64,000 nucleotides of DNA. Source: DASSJT01 sp963715025 (lineage in GTDB: Bacteria > Actinomycetota > Actinomycetes > Actinomycetales > Dermatophilaceae). The stretch's first letter is position 1. The number at the start of each line of letters is the position of its first letter. The translations under genes were made by a program, and so were the position numbers. Below the pieces are notes generated by a model, which was not told the origin of the DNA, searched no databases, and was given only the letters and a program-made list of their open reading frames with translations. Shown here piece by piece: positions 29,949 to 37,903 of this stretch. The DNA lies in contig CAVQQQ010000002.1 in the NCBI GenBank assembly GCA_963715025.1, positions 744,001 through 808,000 on the forward strand, read 5' to 3'.

Positions 29949-30353
29949 TCAGGGTCGCTGGGCTTTGGGCAGCTTGGCCACGATCTGCTCGTAGGAGGCG
30001 TCGATCGCCTCGAGCACTTCGTCGTCTGGGATGGCGCCCCCGATGTCGAGCGTGTTCCAGCCGAACCTGCCGATATACGCCATGACGTGGGCGTCGTCGG
30101 GGTACTGGCGGAGCCACTCGTCTGCCTCGGCCCGCTGGGCGCCGCACTTCACGCCGACGGCGTGGGCGCCGAGGAAGGCGAAGATCTTGTCGCCGACCTT
30201 GGCGACGAAATCCTCCTCCCACGGCTGGTCCTGCCACGCGCCGGGCTTACCGAGGCAGTGGTGCAGCACATCGGCCGCGGTGAGGGCCCCATGGCCGGTC
30301 GACGCCCGGCCGCTCTCACCGGGGCCTTCGCGGGGACTGTCGTCAGGGCTCAC
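29949..30353 (-). CDS. MmcQ/YjbR family protein
   Basis: A 134-residue member of the MmcQ/YjbR family, whose CyaY-like fold is known but whose function is mostly undefined. Family features are CLGKPGAWQDQPWEEDF, KVGDKIFAFLG, VKCGAQRAEADEW and the signature GRFGWNTLDIGG. GTG 30353 overlaps the uvrB stop by 4 nt (GTGA), so it is translationally coupled to uvrB. The first ~25 residues are hydrophilic and unconserved. Confidence 0.82.
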   Translation of the reverse strand: MSPDDSPREGPGESGRASTGHGALTAADVLHHCLGKPGAWQDQPWEEDFVAKVGDKIFAFLGAHAVGVKCGAQRAEADEWLRQYPDDAHVMAYIGRFGWNTLDIGGAIPDDEVLEAIDASYEQIVAKLPKAQRP

Positions 30354-32461
30354 GACGTGGCAGCCGACATCTGGCGAAGCTCCTTCTTCAGGTCCGAGAT
30401 CTCGTCGCGCAGCCGCGCCGCCAGCTCGAAGTGCAGGTCTCCAGCCGCCTGGTGCATCTGCGCGGCGAGCTCCTGGATGAGGTTGGCGAGCTCGTTCGCG
30501 GGCAGGCTGCGGACGGCGTCGGCCGGTATCGCCGTGTCGGCGACGAGGGCGCCGCGGCCTCCCCTGCCACCCGCGCCCTTGCCACGGCTCTGGGCCCGCC
30601 CGGAGCCGAGCAGCGACTCGGTGTCCGCGTCCTCGCGCTGGAGCAGGTCGGTGATGTCGGCGATCCGCTTGCGGAGCGGCTGGGGGTCGAGGCCCCGCTC
30701 GAGGTTGTAGGCGATCTGCTTCTCCCGGCGACGCTGGGTCTCGTCGATCGCCTCCTGCATCGAGGGCGTCACCGAGTCGGCGTACATGTGCACCTGGCCC
30801 GACACGTTGCGCGCTGCGCGTCCGATGGTCTGGATGAGCGACCTCGAGGAGCGCAGGAACCCCTCCTTGTCGGCGTCCAGGATGCTGACGAGCGACACCT
30901 CGGGCAGGTCGAGGCCCTCTCGCAGCAGGTTGATGCCCACCAGCACGTCGAACTCGCCCAACCGCAGCTCGCGCAGCAACTCCACGCGCCGCAGGGTGTC
31001 GACCTCGCTGTGCAGGTACCGGACCCTGACCCCCTTGTCGAGCAGGTAGTCGGTGAGGTCCTCCGCCATCTTCTTGGTCAGCGTCGTCACCAGCACCCGC
31101 TCGTTGCGCCGGCTGCGCTCGCCGATCTCGTGCAGCAGGTCGTCGATCTGTCCCTTGGTCGGCTTGAGGACGACCTCCGGGTCGACAAGGCCGGTGGGGC
31201 GGATGACCTGCTCGACCACCCCGTTGCTCCTGGACAGCTCGTACTCCCCGGGCGTCGCCGAGAGGTACATGGTCTGGCCGATGCGGTCGAGGAACTCCTC
31301 CCACCTCAGTGGACGGTTGTCCATGGCGCTCGGCAGCCGGAACCCGTGGTCGACCAGAGTGCGCTTGCGCGACATGTCGCCTTCGTACATGGCACCGATC
31401 TGGGGCACGGTCTGGTGGGACTCGTCGATGACGAGCAGGAAGTCCTCGGGGAAGTAGTCGAGCAGGCAGTTGGGCGCCGATCCCCGGGAGCGCCCGTCGA
31501 TGTGCATCGAGTAGTTCTCGATCCCCGAGCAGGATCCCACCTGCCGCATCATCTCGATGTCGTAGGTAGTGCGCATGCGCAGCCGCTGCGCCTCGAGCAG
31601 CTTCCCCTGCTTCTCGAACAGCGCCAGCTGCTCCTCGAGCTCCTTCTCGATGCCGCGGATGGCGCGCTCCATCCGCTCGGGACCGGCGACGTAGTGCGAC
31701 GCCGGGAAGACATACATCTCCTGCTCCTCGCGGATGACCTCGCCGCTGACCGGGTGGAGGGTGTAGATGCGCTCGATCTCGTCGCCGAAGAGCTCGATCC
31801 GGATCGCGAGCTCTTCGTAGACCGGGATGATCTCGACGGTGTCGCCCCTGACCCGGAAGGTGCCCCGTGTGAAGGCCAGGTCGTTGCGGGTGTACTGCAT
31901 CTGCACGAACTTGAGCAGGAGCGCGTCTCGGTCGATCTCGTCGCCGACTCGCAGCGGCACCATGCGGTCGACGTACTCCTGTGGAGTGCCCAGGCCGTAG
32001 ATGCAGGACACCGAGGCGACCACGATCACGTCCCGCCGGGTCAGCAGCGAGTTGGTGGCGCTGTGGCGGAGCCTCTCGACCTCGTCGTTGATCGAGGAGT
32101 CCTTCTCGATGTAGGTGTCGGTCTGGGGGACGTAGGCCTCGGGCTGGTAGTAGTCGTAGTAGGACACGAAGTACTCCACCGCGTTGCCCGGGAGCAGCTC
32201 GCGGAACTCGTTGGCCAGCTGCGCCGCCAGCGTCTTGTTGGGCGCCATCACGAGGGTCGGCCGCTGGACCTGCTCCACCAGCCACGCGGTCGTCGCCGAC
32301 TTGCCGGTGCCCGTCGCGCCGAGGAGCACGACGTTCTTCTCGCCCGCCTTGATCCTTCGCGCCAGGTCGGCGATTGCCGCGGGCTGGTCGCCGGCGGGCT
32401 GGAAATCGGACTCGACGCGGAAGGGCGCGACCGTGCGCTTGAGTTCGGTGGTGGGGCGCAT
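30350..32461 (-). CDS. uvrB: Excinuclease ABC subunit UvrB
   Basis: Damage-verifying helicase-like subunit of nucleotide excision repair. It is 703 residues from ATG 32461. Walker A GATGTGKS is at residues 48-55, then the β-hairpin region SYYDYYQPEAYVPQTDTYI, the helicase motif VIDESHQT, the C-terminal helicase motifs (LREGLDLPEVSLVSILDADK and QTIGRAARN) and a C-terminal UVR motif (LHFELAARLRDEISDLKKEL). No Shine-Dalgarno precedes the ATG; a TACCGT hexamer 6 nt upstream suggests a leaderless message. Confidence 0.96.
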   Translation of the reverse strand: MRPTTELKRTVAPFRVESDFQPAGDQPAAIADLARRIKAGEKNVVLLGATGTGKSATTAWLVEQVQRPTLVMAPNKTLAAQLANEFRELLPGNAVEYFVSYYDYYQPEAYVPQTDTYIEKDSSINDEVERLRHSATNSLLTRRDVIVVASVSCIYGLGTPQEYVDRMVPLRVGDEIDRDALLLKFVQMQYTRNDLAFTRGTFRVRGDTVEIIPVYEELAIRIELFGDEIERIYTLHPVSGEVIREEQEMYVFPASHYVAGPERMERAIRGIEKELEEQLALFEKQGKLLEAQRLRMRTTYDIEMMRQVGSCSGIENYSMHIDGRSRGSAPNCLLDYFPEDFLLVIDESHQTVPQIGAMYEGDMSRKRTLVDHGFRLPSAMDNRPLRWEEFLDRIGQTMYLSATPGEYELSRSNGVVEQVIRPTGLVDPEVVLKPTKGQIDDLLHEIGERSRRNERVLVTTLTKKMAEDLTDYLLDKGVRVRYLHSEVDTLRRVELLRELRLGEFDVLVGINLLREGLDLPEVSLVSILDADKEGFLRSSRSLIQTIGRAARNVSGQVHMYADSVTPSMQEAIDETQRRREKQIAYNLERGLDPQPLRKRIADITDLLQREDADTESLLGSGRAQSRGKGAGGRGGRGALVADTAIPADAVRSLPANELANLIQELAAQMHQAAGDLHFELAARLRDEISDLKKELRQMSAATS

Positions 32462-32467
32462 GACACC

Positions 32468-32473
32468 ACGGTA
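32468..32473 (-). promoter_or_regulatory. Putative leaderless promoter -10 (TACCGT) of uvrB
   Basis: TACCGT on the minus strand ends 6 nt before ATG 32461, and there is no ribosome site. No LexA-like palindrome is visible in the short gap. Confidence 0.45.
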
Positions 32474-32495
32474 AGGCCCGGCCCTGACACCCGCG

Positions 32496-32819
32496 TCAGC
32501 GGAGCCAGAGGGCCACCCCGAGCACAGTGCCACCGACGCCGCCCAGGACCGTGACCGCCGCGGCACTGGCTATCGAGACCACGGGCGAGTAGCCCCGGTC
32601 GTCGTCGTGCAGCTGGGCAGACCTCCGGTGCACCCCGAGCACCAGCATGCACGCCATCACCCCTGCCACCAGGCCCAGCACCGCCAGACCCCACATCCGC
32701 AGCCGCACGGCGACCACGACCATCGGCAGGACGAGAGCCAGGGCGGTCAGTGCGGTGCGCTGCCACGCGAGGGCAGTGCGCTCTGGCTGGAGGGCCTCGC
32801 GCCCGGGGAACGAGGTCAT
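32496..32819 (-). CDS. DUF202 family membrane protein (second of a pair)
   Basis: A 107-residue protein with three hydrophobic segments and the DUF202 N-terminal motif QPERTALAWQRTALTALAL. Function is unknown. ATG 32819 overlaps the stop of the upstream DUF202 gene by 4 nt (ATGA), so the two form a coupled pair. They may act as a heteromeric membrane complex, which is inference. Confidence 0.82.
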   Translation of the reverse strand: MTSFPGREALQPERTALAWQRTALTALALVLPMVVVAVRLRMWGLAVLGLVAGVMACMLVLGVHRRSAQLHDDDRGYSPVVSIASAAAVTVLGGVGGTVLGVALWLR

Positions 32820-33193
32820 GGCTTGGCCACCTCCACGAGCGCCAGCACCAGCACGAGCACCGCCAGCAGCACGACCCCGCTGGCCAGCCAGACCAGGGCC
32901 CAGGGCCCGGGGAGCGGACGATGCTCGCGCAGCGCGCGCTCGGTGTGTGCCCAGCCACTGACCGCGCGGCCGGCCAGCGCAGCGCCACCGAGGCAGGACG
33001 CGGCGCCCAGCAGGGCCGACCACCGGGGCATGACCCCCAGGCTGGACAGCGAGACGACGGCCACGCCGCCGCCCACCAGCGCCAAAGCAGTCCGCATCCA
33101 GGCGAGAGCCGTGCGCTCGTTGGCGAGCGAGAAGCGCGGGTCGGGCTCCTCCCCCACGCCGTAGACGCTCCGCGGCCTGCGCGCGTCAGCCAT
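32816..33193 (-). CDS. DUF202/YidH family membrane protein (first of a pair)
   Basis: A 125-residue protein with three hydrophobic segments (about residues 34-53, 58-77 and 97-120). The motif FSLANERTALAWMRTALALVGGG is diagnostic of YidH/DUF202. Its start lies 8 bp inside the end of coaE, and its stop overlaps the next DUF202 gene. Function is unknown. It is probably cotranscribed with coaE. Confidence 0.85.
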   Translation of the reverse strand: MADARRPRSVYGVGEEPDPRFSLANERTALAWMRTALALVGGGVAVVSLSSLGVMPRWSALLGAASCLGGAALAGRAVSGWAHTERALREHRPLPGPWALVWLASGVVLLAVLVLVLALVEVAKP

Positions 33194-34379
33194 CCGCAGC
33201 CTCCCAGCCCGACCGCCATGCCCAGTCCTCGGCCCGCTCCCCCGCCACGTCGAACCAGGGCTCCTTCGCCTCCGCGTACTCGCTCGTCGTCGCGAGGCGA
33301 CCGGCGAGCGAGCGCTTCATAGCGGCATACTCCTCGCGTGCTTGGGCGTCCGCCCTCATCCAGTCGCGGAACAGCAGCGCCCACCGCCACCCCGGGCTGC
33401 CCACCTGGCGCACGTGGACCTGGACGACGCGGCCGGGGTCGCAGCCGCCGTGCATCCGCTTGGGCCACGCACCGCCGGACCCGCGGTCGACATCGGCCCA
33501 GACCCCATCCGCGCGCGGGAAGCCCGTCTCGGCAAGCCTCGCCAGCAGACCGGGCTCGTCGGCCGCCTCGAGGGAGAGCACGCCGACCTGGACGTCGATG
33601 ACGTCCTTGGCGGCAAGCCCGGGCACAGCGGTGCTCCCGACATGGTCGGCGGTTACCGCCGCAGGCCCGAAGGCCAGGCGCAGCCGGGCCAGGATCCGGT
33701 TGGCCTGTGCGGGCCAGCTCGGATCCGGTTCACTGATGTCGAGCCGCTCCGATCGACGACTGGGTATGCCGTGTGCCAGGTTGTGCGCGAAGGGCACCAG
33801 CCGCTCCTGCCAGAGCCGGTCGACGCTCGCCACCAGCTCCTCGCGCGTGCTCGTGTTGGGCAGCAGCACATCCGCCGCGGCGAGGCGCTCCTCGTCACTC
33901 GCCTGGACCCGGATGCGGCTCAGGGCCTCCTCCTCGGTCATGCCCCGCTCGCTCCGCAGCCGGGCGACGCGGGTGGCCTGGTCAGCAGCCACGACCACCA
34001 CGAGGTGGTAACCGGCACCCATCTCCTTCTCCACCAGGAGCGGCACGTCGTGGACCAGGATGCCGTCGGGCGGAGCTGCGGCAAGCCGCTCGCCGGTGCG
34101 CCGCGCGATCAGCGGATGGGTGATGGCCTCGAGGTCGGCGCGGGCGGCGGCGTCGGCGAACACCATGGCGCCGAGCGCCGCTCGGTCGAGGCTGCCGTCG
34201 GCCGCGAGCACGCCGTTGCCGAACCGCCCGATCACCTCTGCCAGACCCGGCGTGCCGGGCTCCACGACCTCCCGGGCGATCGTGTCAGCATCGATCACAA
34301 TGGCGCCCAGTGTCGAAAAACGCTGTGCAACAGTGGATTTCCCTGACCCGATCCCTCCCGTGAGGCCGATGCGCAGCAT
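33186..34379 (-). CDS. coaE: Dephospho-CoA kinase fused to a GrpB/UPF0157 domain
   Basis: Final step of coenzyme A synthesis (dephospho-CoA to CoA with ATP). The kinase domain (about residues 1-195) has the P-loop GLTGGIGSGKST and the DADTIAREVVEPG substrate loop. The C-terminal half (about 215-395) is a GrpB/UPF0157 nucleotidyltransferase-like domain (DPSWPAQANRIL, DHVGSTAVPGLAAKDVIDVQV). The 397-residue fusion is known in actinobacteria, including M. tuberculosis. It starts at ATG 34379 with a TAGAGT hexamer 6 nt upstream. Confidence 0.94.
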   Translation of the reverse strand: MLRIGLTGGIGSGKSTVAQRFSTLGAIVIDADTIAREVVEPGTPGLAEVIGRFGNGVLAADGSLDRAALGAMVFADAAARADLEAITHPLIARRTGERLAAAPPDGILVHDVPLLVEKEMGAGYHLVVVVAADQATRVARLRSERGMTEEEALSRIRVQASDEERLAAADVLLPNTSTREELVASVDRLWQERLVPFAHNLAHGIPSRRSERLDISEPDPSWPAQANRILARLRLAFGPAAVTADHVGSTAVPGLAAKDVIDVQVGVLSLEAADEPGLLARLAETGFPRADGVWADVDRGSGGAWPKRMHGGCDPGRVVQVHVRQVGSPGWRWALLFRDWMRADAQAREEYAAMKRSLAGRLATTSEYAEAKEPWFDVAGERAEDWAWRSGWEAADG

Positions 34380-34385
34380 GGCGTC

Positions 34386-34391
34386 ACTCTA
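34386..34391 (-). promoter_or_regulatory. Putative leaderless promoter -10 (TAGAGT) of coaE
   Basis: TAGAGT on the minus strand ends 6 nt before ATG 34379, and no Shine-Dalgarno is present. Confidence 0.5.
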
Positions 34392-34649
34392 GCCCCCGGT
34401 CCGTTGCTCAGCCGGTGATGGGGAGCCCGGCGTAGTCCCGGCGGTCGACCGGGCGCGCGGCTGGGCCTTCTGCTCCTGTACTTCCTCTACTTCCGGCTGA
34501 CCCTGAGCGGCAACGCGATCTTCCCTGCAGGTGGGTACGCGGCCCTCAGCGAGGGCATCAGCAGCTGGACCCGCGCGTGCGCCTGCACTGAGCGCGCGAC
34601 ATGGCGCAGCCCGAGGGTGCGGGCTTGCGGATCGTGGCAGGGGGCTTCC
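34392..34649. other. Intergenic region between the LacI gene and coaE, with a possible gene remnant
   Basis: No complete gene is visible. One plus-strand frame is open without a start codon and reads a hydrophobic stretch (LGLLLLYFLYFRLTLSGN) at about 34463-34516, followed by polar sequence running into the end of the LacI gene. It looks like the tail of a lost membrane-protein gene but could be chance. Nothing else is recognisable. Confidence 0.3.
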
Positions 34650-35708
34650 TCAGGCCCGCGGCGGAGCGGTGCTGTCCCGCACGACGAGCTCCGTCGGAAG
34701 GACGAGGTGCCGAGCCCGGGCTTTGCTCGCGGATCTCTGCGCCTCGATCGCCGCCGTCAGGGCGTTCGCCGCAGCCCGGCCCTTCTCGGTGAAATCCTGC
34801 CGCACCGTGGTCAGCGTAGGCCGCATCCGCGTGGCGACGGGGCTGTCGTCGAAGCCGACAACCGACAGGTCGTCGGGCACCCGGAGTCCCGCGTCCTGAG
34901 CCGCATGCACGACCGCCTGCGCCAGGACGTCGGAGAAGCAGAGGATGGCCGTCGGCGCCTCGTCGAGGTCGAGGAGCAGCCGCGCCCCCTCGGAGGCCGC
35001 ATCGTGGGCCGACTCGGGCACGCGCACCACGGGGGCATGGATGCCGTTCGCCTCCAGCACGTCCTGCCACCCCAGCAGGCGCTGGCGGATCGCGTGGCCG
35101 AGGGGCTGGGCGGCGAGGTCCTCCTCGAAGCCGACCTCGCCGCCCACGACGTAGACGATGATGCCGATCCGGCGGTGCCCCAGGTCGACCAGGTGCTGCG
35201 CCGCAGCCCGGGCGCCTCCGCGGTCGTCGACGTTGATGCTGGGGATGCCGGGTGCCTGGATCTGGTCGACGAACACCAGCGGCAGGCCTCGTCTCGTGAG
35301 CCATCCCAGCGCCGGAGTGTGAGGATCGCAGGAGTAGACCAGGGCCCCGTCCATGGCGACGTCGCGCGCTGGTACGCGGCCCTCGGTCTCGGAAGCGGTC
35401 AACAGGGTCAGGGCGAGCCCAGTAGGCCGCAGTTCCGTGGCGATGGCACCCAAGAACGTCATGGCGACCTCGTCGGCGAAGGCATGGTCGACGGCTTCGG
35501 TCAGGAGCACGCCTACCGCGCCGGTGCTCCCGCGGGCCAGGGCCCGCGCACTCGGGTCGGGGCCGACATACCCCAGCTCCTGGGCTGCTGCCAGGATCCG
35601 CTCGCGCAGCGAGGCGGACAGCTGGTCGGGCCGGGAGAACGCATTGGATACCGTCATCCGGCTCACGCCGACCTTGTCGGCGATCGTCTGCAGGGTTACC
35701 TTGCCCAT
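34650..35708 (-). CDS. LacI-family transcriptional regulator
   Basis: A 352-residue repressor. The N-terminal LacI helix-turn-helix and hinge are clear (VTLQTIADKVGVSRMTVSNA, then RPDQLSASLRERIL and RALARGSTGAVGVLL). The periplasmic-binding-like effector domain follows (YSCDPHTPALGWL, INVDDRGGARAAAQHLVDLG and VVGFDDSPVATRMRPTLTTV). The effector is unknown and no sugar-transport operon is nearby in the window. The start is overlapped on its upstream side by a perfect 12-bp inverted repeat, which suggests autoregulation. Confidence 0.92.
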   Translation of the reverse strand: MGKVTLQTIADKVGVSRMTVSNAFSRPDQLSASLRERILAAAQELGYVGPDPSARALARGSTGAVGVLLTEAVDHAFADEVAMTFLGAIATELRPTGLALTLLTASETEGRVPARDVAMDGALVYSCDPHTPALGWLTRRGLPLVFVDQIQAPGIPSINVDDRGGARAAAQHLVDLGHRRIGIIVYVVGGEVGFEEDLAAQPLGHAIRQRLLGWQDVLEANGIHAPVVRVPESAHDAASEGARLLLDLDEAPTAILCFSDVLAQAVVHAAQDAGLRVPDDLSVVGFDDSPVATRMRPTLTTVRQDFTEKGRAAANALTAAIEAQRSASKARARHLVLPTELVVRDSTAPPRA

Positions 35709-35740
35709 GTCTCGTCCCTCTCTGGCTCGAGGGACGAGAC
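35709..35740 (-). promoter_or_regulatory. Perfect 12-bp inverted repeat abutting the LacI start codon
   Basis: GTCTCGTCCCTC (35740-35729 on the minus strand) pairs with GAGGGACGAGAC (35720-35709) across an 8-nt loop and ends at the base before the ATG. The right arm contains the GAGGGA ribosome site. In RNA it would hide that site; in DNA it could be an operator, although it is longer than usual LacI operators. Confidence 0.55.
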
Positions 35741-35753
35741 TACGCGGGCAGTC

Positions 35754-35960
35754 TCAGACAACCGGACTGCAGGCAGGCGGGGCGACGACGTCGCCGGCCC
35801 GGTGAAGGGCTCCGGCGAGGACGCGACGGGTGCCGGCGAGCCGCGGCTCACGCGGCGGACGGACGGGGTCCACCACGGTTGGGGCGTCCGGGCGAGCGCT
35901 GTTGACGGCCCGCTCCGCGGCGTCACGGACCACAATGGCGGCGATGGGGAACGTGTTCAT
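35754..35960 (-). CDS. Hypothetical 68-residue protein with its own promoter
   Basis: I do not recognise this protein. It starts at ATG 35960 with GAAGG ahead of it. The N-terminus (MNTFPIAAIVVRDAAERAV) is plausible, and the rest is rich in Pro, Arg and Val with no membrane segment. A consensus-like promoter and repeated operator-like elements lie 28-68 bp upstream, the best reason to think it is expressed. It may be a truncated gene, or a leader cistron for the LacI gene 46 bp downstream. Confidence 0.4.
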   Translation of the reverse strand: MNTFPIAAIVVRDAAERAVNSARPDAPTVVDPVRPPREPRLAGTRRVLAGALHRAGDVVAPPACSPVV

Positions 35961-35987
35961 GACTGGCCTTCTTCGGTGTGTCGGATT

Positions 35988-36028
35988 TGCTGTACCGCTA
36001 CAGTAGCAAGACCTGCTGTACCGGTCAA
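35988..36028 (-). promoter_or_regulatory. Promoter with paired operator-like repeats upstream of the 68-residue ORF
   Basis: On the minus strand, TTGACC (36028-36023), a 17-bp spacer and TACTGT (36005-36000) form a good promoter. CGGTACAGCA occurs twice in direct orientation (36023-36014 and 35997-35988), 26 bp apart. The second copy lies within the palindrome CTGTA-GCGG-TACAG (35990-36003), which overlaps the -10. This is a typical repressor layout; the regulator is unknown. Confidence 0.6.
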
Positions 36029-36157
36029 GGGTCTTTTTGCCGGGCCCTTCGCCCGAGAAGGAACTCCTTCACCCGCTGTGCCACGCCATGCGGAGCGCAC
36101 CGTCATCGGGTCGCCCGATGAAGGGCCGGCGAGCGCGCAAATAGGCCCGGTGAAAAG

Positions 36158-36193
36158 CGTGAGGCCCGGTCCGCGCTGGGACCGGGCCTCACG
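36158..36193 (-). terminator. Rho-independent terminator of rpsA
   Basis: A perfect 15-bp inverted repeat (CGTGAGGCCCGGTCC and its complement, 6-nt loop) starts 27 bp past the rpsA stop. It is followed on the minus strand by CTTTTC. The stretch 36031-36157 holds nothing else recognisable. A CGGCATAC octamer (36192-36199) overlaps its base. Confidence 0.8.
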
Positions 36194-36219
36194 GCATACC
36201 TGCTGGTGCAGGCTGTGGC

Positions 36220-37689
36220 TCAGTTGCCGGTGAGCTTCTCGCGGAGCGCAGCCAGCGCCTCGTCGGACGCCAGCGTGCCCTCGGCCTCCGGCACGGACGC
36301 GGGGGCCGCGCCCGAGTCGGAGGAGTAGGACGCCGGCACGTCGCCCGAGGCGGCCTCGGCGTCGGCGCGGGTGGCCTCCTCGACCTGGGCCTTGTGGGCC
36401 TCCCAGCGGGCGTGGGCATCGGCGTACTGCTTCTCCCACTTCTCGCGCTGGGCCTCGAAACCGGGCAGCCACTCGTTGGTCTCGGGGTCGAAGCCCTCGG
36501 GGTACTTGTAGTTGCCCTGCTCGTCATACTCAGCAGCCATGCCGTAGAGCGTCGGGTCGAACTCAGCCACGGGGGCGGAGTCGTCATTGGCCTGCTTCAG
36601 CGAAAGCGAGATCCGGCGACGCTCGAGGTCGATGTCGATGACCTTGACGAAGATCTCGGCGCCGACGGTGACGACCTGCTCCGGCAGCTCCACGTGGCGC
36701 TCGGCCAGCTCGGAGATGTGGACCAGACCCTCGATGCCGTCGTCGACCCGGACGAATGCCCCGAACGGGACGAGCTTGGTGACCTTGCCCGGCACGACCT
36801 GGCCGATCGCGTGGGTGCGGGCGAAGTGCTGCCAGGGGTCCTCCTGCGTCGCCTTCAGCGACAGGGAGACCCGCTCGCGGTCCATGTCGACGTCGAGCAC
36901 CTCCACCGTGACCTCGTCGCCGACCTCGACAACCTCGGACGGGTGGTCGATGTGCTTCCAGGACAGCTCGGAGACGTGGACCAGACCGTCCACACCACCG
37001 AGGTCCACGAAGGCACCGAAGTTGACGATGCTGCTGACGACACCGGTGCGGACCTGCCCCTTCTGGAGCTCCTTGAGGAACGTCGTGCGGACCTCGGACT
37101 GGGTCTGCTCGAGCCAGGCACGGCGCGACAGGACCACGTTGTTGCGGTTCTTGTCGAGCTCGATGATCTTCGCCTCGATCTCCTTGCCCACGTAGGGCTG
37201 GAGGTCACGGACGCGACGCATCTCGACGAGCGATGCGGGCAGGAAGCCCCGGAGGCCGATGTCGAGGATGAGACCACCCTTGACGACCTCGATGACGGTG
37301 CCCGTGACGACGCCGTCCTCCTCCTTGATCTTCTCGATCGTGCCCCAGGCGCGCTCGTACTGCGCGCGCTTCTTGGACAGGATCAGGCGGCCTTCCTTGT
37401 CCTCCTTCTGGAGGACCAGGGCCTCGACCTCATCGCCTACGGAAACGACCTCGGAGGGGTCGACGTCGTGCTTGATGGAGAGCTCGCGGGAGGGGATGAC
37501 ACCCTCGGTCTTGTAGCCGATGTCGAGCAGGACTTCGTCCCGGTCGACTTTGACGATGCGACCTTCGACAATGTCGCCGTCGTTGAAGTGCTTGATGGTC
37601 TCGTCGATAGCGGCGAGAAGGTCCTCCTCGGATCCGATGTCGTTGACAGCGATCTGAGGGGCGGTCGTGTCGACCGTGCTGGCAGTCAT
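36220..37689 (-). CDS. rpsA: 30S ribosomal protein S1
   Basis: Ribosomal protein that binds mRNA during translation initiation. It is 489 residues from ATG 37689. Four S1 RNA-binding repeats are visible at about residues 37-105, 123-190, 208-277 and 295-363, the last two ending in GLVHVSELSW and GLVHISELAE. This four-repeat form is normal for actinobacteria (E. coli has six). The C-terminal ~110 residues are acidic and low-complexity. A strong promoter and a ~160-nt leader precede it, fitting possible autoregulation. Confidence 0.95.
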   Translation of the reverse strand: MTASTVDTTAPQIAVNDIGSEEDLLAAIDETIKHFNDGDIVEGRIVKVDRDEVLLDIGYKTEGVIPSRELSIKHDVDPSEVVSVGDEVEALVLQKEDKEGRLILSKKRAQYERAWGTIEKIKEEDGVVTGTVIEVVKGGLILDIGLRGFLPASLVEMRRVRDLQPYVGKEIEAKIIELDKNRNNVVLSRRAWLEQTQSEVRTTFLKELQKGQVRTGVVSSIVNFGAFVDLGGVDGLVHVSELSWKHIDHPSEVVEVGDEVTVEVLDVDMDRERVSLSLKATQEDPWQHFARTHAIGQVVPGKVTKLVPFGAFVRVDDGIEGLVHISELAERHVELPEQVVTVGAEIFVKVIDIDLERRRISLSLKQANDDSAPVAEFDPTLYGMAAEYDEQGNYKYPEGFDPETNEWLPGFEAQREKWEKQYADAHARWEAHKAQVEEATRADAEAASGDVPASYSSDSGAAPASVPEAEGTLASDEALAALREKLTGN

Positions 37690-37854
37690 GTAGTAGGAAC
37701 TCCGTAATGGACTGGTGACTCGTTGGTGGACAGGTTGTCGTGGACAGAGGTCCGCGGCGGAAAAACGGTGCACAGGGCGCAGGCAAGCCCCTGGAAAGCC
37801 ATGCTGGAACTCCCCGCTGGACACCCAGAGACGCGCACACCGATGTGCTCGTCC

Positions 37855-37884
37855 ATCCTACTGGCCCGGTTTGCCCCGGGTCAA
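37855..37884 (-). promoter_or_regulatory. rpsA promoter
   Basis: On the minus strand TTGACC (37884-37879), an 18-bp spacer and TAGGAT (37860-37855) form a good vegetative promoter. Transcription would start near 37848, leaving a leader of about 160 nt before the ATG. The leader has a short T-rich run (CGTTTTTCC) but no structure I can name. Confidence 0.65.
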
Positions 37885-37903
37885 AACCACCGAGGGGTAT
37901 GCC

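Noticed and set aside
29792..30085. Plus-strand Pro/Thr-repeat ORF over the tandem repeats
   Set aside because: No ribosome site, repeat-derived composition, and it overlaps the YjbR-like gene antisense.
30354..32285. Long minus-strand frame upstream of the YjbR-like gene
   Set aside because: It is an alternative frame of uvrB; only the part from GTG 30353 has family motifs.
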